A stretch of 64,000 bases of DNA from Lingula anatina (taxonomy: Eukaryota; Brachiopoda; Lingulata; Lingulida; Lingulidae): assembly GCF_001039355.2 (NCBI RefSeq), contig NW_019775667.1, positions 124,290 through 188,289 on the forward strand, written 5' to 3'. This document shows, in pieces, positions 47,101 through 58,626 of the stretch. Below the pieces are notes generated by a model. It was not told the origin of the DNA, searched no databases, and worked only from the letters and a program-made list of their open reading frames with translations. The position numbers and the translations under genes are program-made. Position 1 is the first letter of the stretch. Each line of letters opens with the position of its first letter.

Positions 47101-50100
47101 AAGTTGATGTTTTGCGTTTGAACGCTTTGTTGTGTTTCAAATGTTAGAAAGTTTTCCCGTTGGATTAAATGTGGGGTTTCAATACTGACGTAGGTCGGTT
47201 CCTTCATGTTCTGTTATTGATATACATGAGAAGTATAAAGACCTATGCATTAAAAAATAGTAGCTCAATATATGTAGTTCAAGGACATACATGTACCAAA
47301 CAAACAATTTCAATAAGGCCTACATACCTTTCTAAAACCTAGCTGTATTATTTATTTCAAGTGTATCGTCACTGTTTAGTACAAAAATACCTATTTTTAA
47401 GGTATTCATGTGAAATGGAAATAAAAGAAATCGGTAGGAAAGTATTTGAATTTGCAGGCCGAACGTGCCCCATCGAGAGGCCGAACGTGCCCCAGGCCGG
47501 GGCACGTTCGGCCACGTGTTGGAAATTTATTTCATGTTAAACTTGTTTAAAACGCAAGGTTTTCTGTACATTTAAACAATGTATAAAAAAAGGAAATTTA
47601 GCAGTCTATCTACTCAAAACACATCATTGAGATTCGTCGTCAAGCAGCTGAACTACAACCGATCAAAGAAAAAGGGGCCGAACGTGCCCCGGTCTCCCTG
47701 GATGTAAAGATACGTGGGTTTATAGGAATCTGTTGGTGGATCTATCGGAACGTAAATTTAACGAGACGTAAATCTATTGAGACGTGTATGTATAGAGACG
47801 TATCTATCGGGACGAATATTTTATTGGGACGTTTATCTATATGACGGACCCAACCAGTTGTATCTGATTTAGCTTCCAATGGTTCATGATGCACTTGCAC
47901 TTGGCCTCGGAGTCCAATAGAGCAGCACCAGTTATTACCATCTATATTCAAAATAAGAATAATAACTTGCTTGATAATGATATATAGTCATTGTTTTTTT
48001 AATAAATATATTCTTTGAGCATGGCATACATGTAGATTATGAATATATGATATTTGTAAGTTGCAAAAGAGGATATTACAGAATATTAGGAAGATAATCC
48101 ATATTCCCAAACAAAGAAAATATCAATTTCAAGTTTAAATTTATGTAAACACATTTATTTAATCATTTGGCAGTTTTGTTTTCAATTTTCTTTGGAGTTA
48201 TTGTATGCAGACGATCTGTTTTGTTTACATTCTATCACTTCCTGTTTCACTTCAGTCCTCCTTTCTCATAAGAAATATAACACATTCTGGTCTCCATGTG
48301 CAGGAGAGCAACTCCACATGGGCAAAAATGGCAACATTGCATAGATATGAACTGGTGTAACTTTTTGGTTCTTCAATTGCTACGTGATTTTATTTTGGTT
48401 TATGTTATAACTAAATGTGGACTACCTGAGGATATTAGTGGTTTTTATGGATAAATCTGCGATTTTGAAATAAGGTTGTTTAAAATGTGCATGTTTTGAC
48501 TTATAAAATTACATAAATTTGCAGGTAAATATTTAAGAAAAAATATTCTACATTTCTAAGGGTGGCAATCTATTTCATACCCTATATTACAATTATATAT
48601 TTTATTTATAGGTATTCCCCCTTTTCCATTTTAGTCCTATATAGTCATTAAGTCCATTTATATGAAAAATTTGCCCTGAAAATGCCCGTTGCCATGGCAA
48701 CAGACACTTATTCGAAGTTTTATCTGTATTTTCTATTTCCACATTATAAGTACTATTATATGTGTAAATATCAAGAAAATCTGTTTTTCATCACTTTCCG
48801 TGATTTCTACAGGCGAAGCTCAATGGTTGCTGACTTGGCCATTAAAATAATTTCACAGAAATAGTGACTTTGTAAATTTCTCCATGAAATCCTGATTTTT
48901 TGTGATAACATGCTATAGTAAACTACCCCAAACATATACCCAACACCCCCAAGTCTATTTCAATTTCAAGGTCATTTGGACATTTTTCTTTCCACACATT
49001 TTTTTTCGCCAAAAAATTGAAATAATTATCATAGGTAGCCTATGGCTCAGAATATGCTATACAACCAGTAAAAGTGACCTTGACCCACTTTTCAAGGGCA
49101 TTTAAAGACGAAATTTGTAAAATTTGAAATTGCCATTATGCCTAAAGTATGAGCTATGTGGCAAAGGAACTTTTAGCCAATGATACTTGGGTAAATCCCC
49201 AAATATTGACCTACTTTCATGCAAGTATGTCAAGGTCAAGGTCGCTAATGGCCAAACTGCCTTAAAACAGGTTTCTGTCCCATATCTCAAAAACCGGGAG
49301 GCCCAGAGCCTAGTTCTTAGATGCAAATGATGCCTTATAGTCTTATCTAAAGTTAACTGCACTTTCGTAGCGATTGCTTGATACGTTTTTTAAATATAGA
49401 TTAGAAAATTTATGATGTCGCAGAAATCGTGACTTTGGCAATTTCTCCATGAAATACTGATCTTTTGTGATAACATGCTAAAGTAAACTTCCCCAAACTT
49501 ATACCCAACATCCCCAAATCAAATGTCAAATCTGACCTTGACCTTCAATTTCAATGTTATTTGGACATTTCAAGGTGACATATTCACTTGGGCTAAAACT
49601 GATGTATTGTTGACCCACCTCCCCGAATATGGGATCAGATTTAGCACATGGCCTTGTAATTGACCTTTTTCTTCAAGGTCATTCCACCTCTATTTTGCAG
49701 GGGGATCCTCCGCCACTGGCTTCAGCCAGTTGCAGTCTAGTTTTCATTAGTATTAAAGCATTACATCTATAAAATACAGACTTGACATTTAATATGGAAT
49801 ATTTTTTCCAAATTATTTTTCATCAGTTTTTCCCTATTTTGCTGACTGATAAATGAAAATAAGGATTAAAATCGTGTTTTAATAACTTTTATTTATCTCT
49901 TTGATGTCATTGTGACATCAGATCATTAATTGAGCCAGTGAGGCAAACAAAAATGCATTGCCTATTTTAAGTCACACGACAACCATTGAAAGCGATATTT
50001 TGGATCTCCATATTTTCAAAATTGTCGTCTTTAAAAGAGTTTTACGCCCCACAAAGGACCCTCATGTCACAGCAACGGTTGCTGTTACACCTGACCTCAT

Positions 50101-52484
50101 CTGGCTGCTACCAGAGATTTCAAGTGGCAAGGCATTCCTTAGGATAGGTTTTTAGAGTTTAATCTGGAAAAAAATTCCAGGCAACGGTCAAAACTTGTCC
50201 AATTTGGTTCAGTTTTGTTGTAGGACATGCAGGCTGTTGATTCGGAGAGTAATAACCTACCCATGTGTTGTCTATGTGGTTCAAATATGGCGATTTTGAT
50301 GACCAACGTATCTGCTCAATCCCTTGGCTCTGTAAGTTATCTGGTTTTAAAAGTGCTCTGTATGAACGGGCAATCTCATCGTGCAACCTAAGGTGCCCCC
50401 TATCAAATGATAGTCAAATGGTTCTCAGATTATTCCTTTATTTCATCTGGTTAAGGTTTTCATCAATGACTACCATCGGTGTTTTGGCACCAATGTTGTA
50501 TCCACTCCAAATACTGACGCTGTCAATGACCCTAGTCACTTTAGAAGCGGCAACGCCTTGTCGTAGGCCTCTGCAGGATGTCTGTAAACTCTGTTTTGAC
50601 CAGTTAAGCGGTACAGGTGAAATCTGACCTCAATAAAGAAAGCCACGCGGTTTCAGTGTTCTACCCAGAAACGGTCATGATCCACAATTCATTAAAGAAA
50701 CAGACGACGCTGTTTTGCTGTTTACAGTGGCTTCCTCAGAGGTTTGGCATCCTAACCTGCTAAAACCAGTTTGATATTCGCTAAGAGCCTTGAAAAACGC
50801 GTTTTGGTCACAATTTGCCCCTCATTCTGAACGGACTGGGTGGGTTTTGTTTAGTTGCAGAAGTATATCCTAAAGGACAGTGAGTCCTGTGCCCTGGTGG
50901 TAAGATGTCGATACATTGGGCGTGGCCTCTGTGTAGGTACATCAGTCTGGGCATAACTCCATAAAACTGTGCAGACTATTCCGTTTGACACAATAATCTG
51001 TCTGGCAATGTCCGTCTTTTCCGCGCCATTCTGGCACAGATTAACATTTTTGTAAAACATTGTTTAACTCATTTACGCACTGCAAAACCGACCGCTTGCA
51101 AGCAAAATTTTAAATTCTTCTATGCAGTAGTTGCCGACATATGGATATTTTTTTTACAGAACCATGCTTCGCCAAAGCAAAGCTTTGACCAGCCCAAAGG
51201 AGCACTACCCAATTAAATCACCGCATATTACACAATGCAGCAGTGCAACAGGCTTGGTAGTCAGTTAATTGGTAGCGACACACCTGACTTCACACTTCTT
51301 CAGTCAGATATCTTATATGAGATCTGAGTTTTATGAAAAAATAATGCACTTTTACCTAGGCATACCTTTAAATCTGAAATATTCCATATTAAACGTCAAG
51401 TCTGTATAATATGAAGGCTGCTGGGAATATAAATTCTCATTTGAATAGATGAGGGAGAGATACAACGTGTAGAAAATGCAATCTAAATAAATGTAAATAA
51501 TATTGAAAGTTGGTAGCCTACAAACGCACAGAGCATTTAGCACAGAATGGTCACACGTAAAAGAAAAACGTAAAGTCCAGTTTTTATATACTGCACTACA
51601 CATATCATTCACTGCCAGACCAGTAACTTTACCCCTACCTCAACCCCATAGAGCTGAATTCCAAGCAGGTAGACAGCAAGGGCCGTTTATCAAGGGTCGG
51701 TATGTCCTCGGGCGAGGTCGATTCCACGGCCCCCAGCTTCGGAGGCAGACACTCTGACAACAAAGCCGGGCCTATCACCAAGACACGTTTCTGAGAAAAT
51801 TGCCTGATCATGCAACTGCCCTTCATGATGTTACGTAAAAAACACACACATAAAAAATTTCAACGGATTGGATTTTTTAAACAATGTCACGACATAAAAA
51901 ACAAATAAATTGATTTCTGAATAATTGTCACTCACCTCCTTACAGGGTACTATATCTACATGTCGGGCAGCAATGGGCTACCAAATGAAACCGCGCGGAT
52001 AACGTCCCCTGTGATCAAAGTGAACACCAGCACGGTCTACAACATATCGTTTTGGTTCTACATGAGGGGGAGCGAGCTCGGTTACATCAGGGTGTTTGTG
52101 AAACAACCCGGAGCGACGGAACAAGAACTCTGGAACTTTACTTCAGTTTCAGGAAGTTATTTATGGCGGGGACACTTTCTTCACATCTCTATCGGTAGTG
52201 ATTTTCAGGTACGGTAACCACGGCTTATATCGTCACCCTCTGCTTCCATTGCATGGAGCTATATACATGTGCTCCTTATGTAAAATTATATTTCAGTATT
52301 TTTTCGGTCCCATGTAATCCTGGGGTATATTCAGCTTACTTTGTTTCCAAAAAGTCTTAGAATAACCATCAAAGTGATGTTGCTTAAACGAAACACGAAA
52401 TATTATCAGACACAGCTTATTCTAAGTACGTCTGCAAGTATTCTGATAGTTCGATACAGACATCCATGGAGGAAAACATGCATG

Positions 52485-52553
<69 letters not shown>

Positions 52554-55500
52554 AAGATAGCTACAACCATATATATTTATACACATATACATGTATATAT
52601 GTGTATAATGATATATGTATCACGGAGAATATAATCGATTCACTTTGGAAGAGTGCTCTACCCATGGTGACGGACCATGGGGAGCTGATACAGAAAGACA
52701 AGAAAACGAACAAAGTTAATCAGTCTCTCCATTTTAATTAATACCCCGATTTTTTCAAAAGTTTCTTCCATTATGATCATTATTTCATTTGCATTATTTC
52801 ATAATTTTGCAATTAATATCGGATGTGCCTGCCCTGGTTTTGAACAACAGCTTCACATTATCTCATGTAACTTGCCACAAAATTCTGTCAATCTTGCTTT
52901 GGGAGCGGTTCCATTCTTCAGTTACTGCCTGCTGGACCTCTCTTATGTTTCTAACTGGAGGTTGTCTCTCATTTACTGCCCTGTCAATTATATCCTAAGC
53001 ATGTTCGATTACAGTTAGAATTGGCGAATATGCAGGCCAATCCAAATTTGGGATACCGTGCTGTTGCACCGCGTCTTGCACGGACCGTGCTTTATGGATG
53101 GGCGCATTGTCCTGCACCAAAATGATTTTTCTTCCTGGATTTGCTTGAATGTGTGATTGTATGCGCCCCAATGGCATTTTGTCTCTGTATTGTTGACCAC
53201 CCTACCTCCCTTGAATGACGTACAGTGGTAATTTTTCATCGTATGAGAAACCGCATCATACTTTGACGGATAGTCCGCCACGCTGAACACGTGGAAGAAC
53301 ACAATCATCCTGAAACGCCTGGTTTCGACCTCTCCAGACGCCTAGCCGACCATCTGCATACATCAAAGTGAATCTGGTCTCGTCAGTCCACATGACCTTT
53401 CGCCCAGTCCTGAGATATTCCTTCTTTCTCGGTATCTGGCTCATGCCAATCTTATCTGCTTGTGTCTGTTGGTCGACGGTGACTTTTTACGAGGTCTTTT
53501 AGATAGAAGTTCAGCTTCTAAAAGATGCCTGTTGACTGTTTGCCTACTGATTTGAGCTCTTCCTGTGTTCGAGGAGTTCAAACCGTGTTTTTCGCTGCAT
53601 GGCACCCCCATTGCATATTCTACGGTGTCCAACAGTAAACAGCACTCAAATGTCACGGTCCAGTAGTTTAAAGTAAAAAACAAAAGATATATCTAGCTAC
53701 TGTACAAATTTTGCCTCAATAAAAAAGCTTGGTTGCTGAGAAATTTGAGAAATAAGAAAGTGTTGCTTAACTTATGAGTATCAGTGTAAGTCCCTACAGC
53801 TGTTTCGGCCCGGAGGCCTCGTCAGGGGCGCAAACAGATCAAAATACAAAAGATTAATTAAAATGGAGAGAACAGATTAACTTTGTTATATAACTTTGTT
53901 ATATATATAACAACGTTATGCCATTTTTGTGGTATGCGCGGGATTATATTATTTACCATGGCGCAAAAGCGGATAGACTTAAGCCTCACTCAAACGTATT
54001 GATAAGAAGAGTCTTGCACCAGAAGCCAAACTGACAAGACGCAGTCACGGGCATCGATAATTCTTGATTGTATTTCAAAGATTTATGGTGAGTGCATTAT
54101 TACTTTCGACATTTTCTTCTTCCATACTGGGGGAGAACAAGCCGTTTGTTTCTCTTGTGTTAGGATCATCTCATATAAGGAGGCTCCATAAAAAAAAACT
54201 TTCAAACACAAATTGCCTCATTTCGGATTTATTCGACCAGAAATTCATTCGGGGATTTCTCACGGTGTAGGGGGCTTAAGTTGACTTGGTTTTTTTTAGT
54301 AAATTTAAGGGCATTTTTGATTCGGTGAGACCGGATTTGTTTTAATTTCGGTTGTAGGCAATGATCACATTTCTCCGCAAGCAACCCTTCGCCGTCGCTG
54401 GCGATCTTATAAACTTAGTCATATTACTTCAAACTGCCAACTACGCCCAGATTTTAATGAAGTGGTTCAAACTGCCAACACTAAGATTTCGGTATTACGT
54501 AACGACATATTCTACTGGGACCACAGAGATCTACGGCATGCCAACTGAAAAATGTATCTCTTCCCAGACGGGGTATATTTCAATACTTCAAAAAGTGAAC
54601 GATTGATAAGAAGCAATTATGAAAGCCTTTCGTTCCAAGCACATGGATAATTAACGTTACTGCAGTAACTGCAAGACAACTTTACAACGTGTTGTAATTC
54701 AGTGACAAATGCAATTGTAGCTACATGCTATTACGATAGCGTTAATAGGTGATAAAACCTTTGTAAATTAGCACTGTTAATATGCAGCAGCCGGTTTCCC
54801 CTTGCTAAATTTGCATGGGTGTTATCGCACACAGCTAGTGTTCCAGGTGTTTGCATTAGCTGTGATTTAGTCTTGGTATGGCATTCCTTTATGCATTGGC
54901 CGGTGGTTGTATAAGCCGAGGATTAGTCTCAGTGCGCAATCATTTTACGTTGACAAGTCTGTCATTGCTGTGTGCTTTGGTAGGTATGTTATTGCTGTGT
55001 GCTTTGTTGGGTATGACATTGCTGTATGCTTTGTTGGGTATGACATTGCTGTATGCTTTGACAGGTATGGCATTGCTTTATGCTTTGGTAGGTTTGTCAT
55101 TGCTGTGTGCTTTGACATGTATAGCATTGCTTTATACTTTGGTAGGTATGGCATTGCTTTGTGCTTTGGTAGGTATGTCATTCTTTTATGCATTGGCCGG
55201 TGGTTGTATAAGCCGAGGATTAGTCTCAGTGCGCAATCATTTTACGTTGACAAGTCTGTCATTGCTGTGTGCTTTGTTAGGTATGTCATTGCTGTGCGCT
55301 TTGGTAGGTATGGCATTCCTGTGCGCTTTGGTAGGTTTGTCATTGCTGTGTGCTTTGACAGGTATAGCATTGCTTTATACTTTGGTAGGTATGGCATTGC
55401 TTTGTGCTTTGGTAGATATGGCATTGCTGTATGCTTTGTTAGGTATGTCATTGCTGTGCGCTTTGGTAGGTATGTCATTGCTGTGTGCTTTGTTGGGGAT

Positions 55501-58500
55501 GCCATTGCTGTGTGCTTTGGCAGGTATGGTATTGCTTTATTCTTTGGTAGGTATGTCATTGCTGTGCGCTTTGGTAGGTATGTCATTGCGTATCATTACA
55601 GTATACAGAATACCTCCATCTAAAACCACTAACTTGCGAAAAATGTTATTCCTCAGTGAGTTTCCTTATCTCCTTGAGTACCTAGCACCTCTTCGAGGGA
55701 AACTTCTTATCTTTGGCGACATGAATATACACTGGGATGATCAACACATTCCTGAAAACAAGCAGTTTGCTTTGTTAATTGATTCATTTGGACTTACACA
55801 GTACGTGTTAGATCCCACCCATGTTCGCGGCCATACGCGTGATATGGTGTTGGCTAGGGAAAGTGATTCACTTGTAACATCATGTGAGGTAGGGCATTTA
55901 CTTTCTGACCATCATGTTATCAACACCACGCTTAGATGTGGCAGACCTCACCCCAGTAAGAGCAAAATCTTGTTCAGAAAAATCAAGGGTATTGATGTGA
56001 ATGAATTAAAACGACAGGTTACATCACAGCTGGGTGATTTAAGTTTTGATAATTTGAGTCCTGAGGAATGTGTGCTTCTGTATGACAGGACATTAACAAC
56101 TGCACTCGACAATCTTGCACCTGTCAAAACTAAAACGTTTGTTAAGAAAGACCTGCAACCTTGGATGAATGATCGCATACTGGAGGCAAAGAGAGATAGA
56201 AGGAAAGCGGAGAGGAAGTGGCGAGGGAGTAAATTAACTGTCCATCATCAGATTTATAAAGAAGCATGTTGCCATGTAAACAAATTAATCTGTCAATATT
56301 ATTCTGATATGATACAAGAATGTGATGGTGATACCAAGGCTTTATTTAGAACTGTCAACACTATTCTGGGAAAAACCAATTGCTTTACAATTGCAAAACA
56401 GATTCAGTGAAAGATCTTGCAAATAACATGAGTGATTTTTTGTGTCTAAAGTCAATACTATTAACGCTGAACTTTCTGAATTAGAAAAGACTTTGACTAC
56501 GCCATCGCATCCACCTTTGTCAGAACTTTTACAAGAACCGCAGTCGCTCATCACTATGTTTGAACCAACAACTACTTGCGAAGTAACGCAGATAATAAAC
56601 AGTTCCAGGAAGACATCATGCACGTTAGACCCAATCCCATCATTCATCATTACTGGTTCAGATTCTTCCGGCTGTAATAAATTTGATTGTGGAAATTATC
56701 GACAAATGTTTCACTGTGGGTATTTTTCAAAAAAAATTAAATCTGTAATAATTCGCCACTACTCGAAAAGGACAGCCTTGACACAGATCTTTTGATAAAC
56801 TATCGTCCTGTTTCCAATTTGTCATTTTTATCTAAGGTAGTATAGAGGGTTATAGCAGTTAGACTATTTAAGCCTTTAGAAGCAAACAATCTTGTTGAAG
56901 AAATGCAGTCAGCCTACAATTCAATCATAGCACTGAATCTGCACTTTTGAGAATTAAAAATGATCTGTTAAGTGGCGTTGACAAACATTCTGCTATGTTA
57001 TTGGAACTGTTAGCTTTGTCTGCTGCCTTGACACAGTAGACCATAATATTTTATCTAGAGCAGAGTGTGAGAGTTAGATATAAGGCCATAAATCTTTTAC
57101 GGTCTATCTTGTAGGGAGAACGCATCAAGTTAATATAAATGGTGTGCTTTCTGTAAAAGTAAAAGTGATAGTCACAGCTTTTATTTGGTGTTCCTCAGGG
57201 GAGCGTTCTTGGTCCTCTAAAATGGAGCAATTCTGCGTTAGATAGGTTACCACTTTTATGCAGATAATACCCAGTTGTACACATCTTGCAATATCCATGA
57301 TCCAGCATTGTCTGTGAACACCTATGTTGACTGCATATCAGATCTCAGAGGTTGGCTCATTTCAAACAAATTGAAGACTAGAAAAGCACTCCGAGAGCGC
57401 AGACCTCCGCCAAGGCAGCAATTTTTTTATTATTATTGATTATTGATTGATTGTTGATCCAGATCACCACCAATAACTAATCATTTTTTCCTTGGCCAAC
57501 TTCTGACAGTTCCTGAAAATTTAATCAAAATCGGTCTTTAACTTTTTCAGTTATGTTGATGACAGACAGACAAACAAACAAACAAACAGGGGCGAAAACA
57601 TAACCTCCTTGGCGGAGCTAATAAATGATGGAAAAACAGAATTTTTAGACATTACTGAACCCCACAACAAGGGCCTTGCTCACAACCTGCAACTTAAAAT
57701 TGGAGCTAGTATGGCATTATTCCCCCCTCCCCCCTCCCCCATGTAAAAAAGGAGTATACTTTGATTTTACACTTTCAAAGGACAAACAGATCTCCAACAT
57801 CACAACGTTTTGTTAATTCAACATTCGGAATATTGGCACCATAAGAAAATATCTGAATCAATTATCTGCTGCTACTGTTATACACTCATTGGCAACTTCC
57901 AGGTTGGACTATTGGCATTCTGTATTATATGGACATCCAGATGATAAGATCAAAAGATTACAACGCATCCAGAATATCTCAGCACGGCTTTTAATGCTAC
58001 AGCCTAGGGATTGCCATATCACTCCAATTTTAAAGCAGTTGCACTGCTTGGACTGGTTACCAGTTAGGACCAGAACTTTATTTAAGGTTTTAGTTTTTAC
58101 ACATCCTGCTTTTTATAACCTAGCTCCACCATATATAATTGATCTAGTCAAACATTATAGTCCCCAAAGATCCCTGAGGTTTGGTGACAAACTTTAACTG
58201 AAAGTTCCCTATTCAAATTTTAAAAAATGGCGACATATCATTTTGTGTAGCAGCACCGGTATAATGGAATAAGTTACCATTTTTATTAGACGCATAGAAT
58301 CACAAGAATCTTTTAAAAAGGAATTGAAAACTCACATTTTAACACATTTTATTCATGAATTTTTAAATTGTACATTAAAGAAACCTTGGATTTTTTACTT
58401 TTAATTACTGTTTATTACAATTTAGTTTAGCTCTGATTTATATAATATATATCTTAATCATTTTTATCTATAAACTTCTTTGTATTTTATGTTGTACAGT

Positions 58501-58582
58501 CTGTTGAACATTTTATGTATTTTAGACTCGAAATCAATATATTATTATTAGGATTCCCCATAGGGGAATACTATTGTTTTTG

Positions 58583-58626
<44 letters not shown>

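Larger units (their letters stand above)
43055..49741. mobile_element. AGGATTCCCC/GGGGATCCT element, expanded by nested insertions
   Basis: The left end AGGATTCCCCAAAGGG and the right end GGGGATCCTCCGCCACTGGC...TTGCAGTCTAG match the ends of a second copy at 58550-59081. The interior holds duplicated segments (43531-43874; 44400-44990), noncoding AT-rich DNA with CAAGATGGCCGCCATTCAAA phrases, and the nested foldback at 45615-47862. The parts near the right end (49380-49700) repeat phrases seen at 48840-49260 (GACTTTG..AATTTCTCCATGAAAT, CCCCAAA.TTATACCCAACA). No transposase is seen. Confidence 0.6.
55588..58540 (+). mobile_element. CR1/L2-type LINE, inactive
   Basis: The endonuclease part (55600-56000) reads [60 protein letters not shown] and [12 protein letters not shown]. 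The linker and RT follow with [17 protein letters not shown] (56600), [17 protein letters not shown] (56795), degraded palm motifs and [11 protein letters not shown] (57350). The C-terminal region is [32 protein letters not shown] and [20 protein letters not shown] (57890-58190). The final part includes [16 protein letters not shown]. The order and motifs fit the CR1/L2 group. It split the minisatellite. Confidence 0.85.

Noticed and set aside
50265-50627. 120-codon plus-strand frame
   Set aside because: It is the antisense shadow of the degenerate Tc1 transposase on the minus strand.
51503-51847. Open frames in the GC-richer island upstream of MAM2
   Set aside because: They do not fit the receptor frame or phase, and exon 13 joins exon 14 perfectly without them.
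54907-55623. Second plus-strand frame (CFGRYVIA repeats) and minus-strand frames over the same array
   Set aside because: A 24-bp repeat unit keeps several frames open by arithmetic; this is not evidence for a protein.
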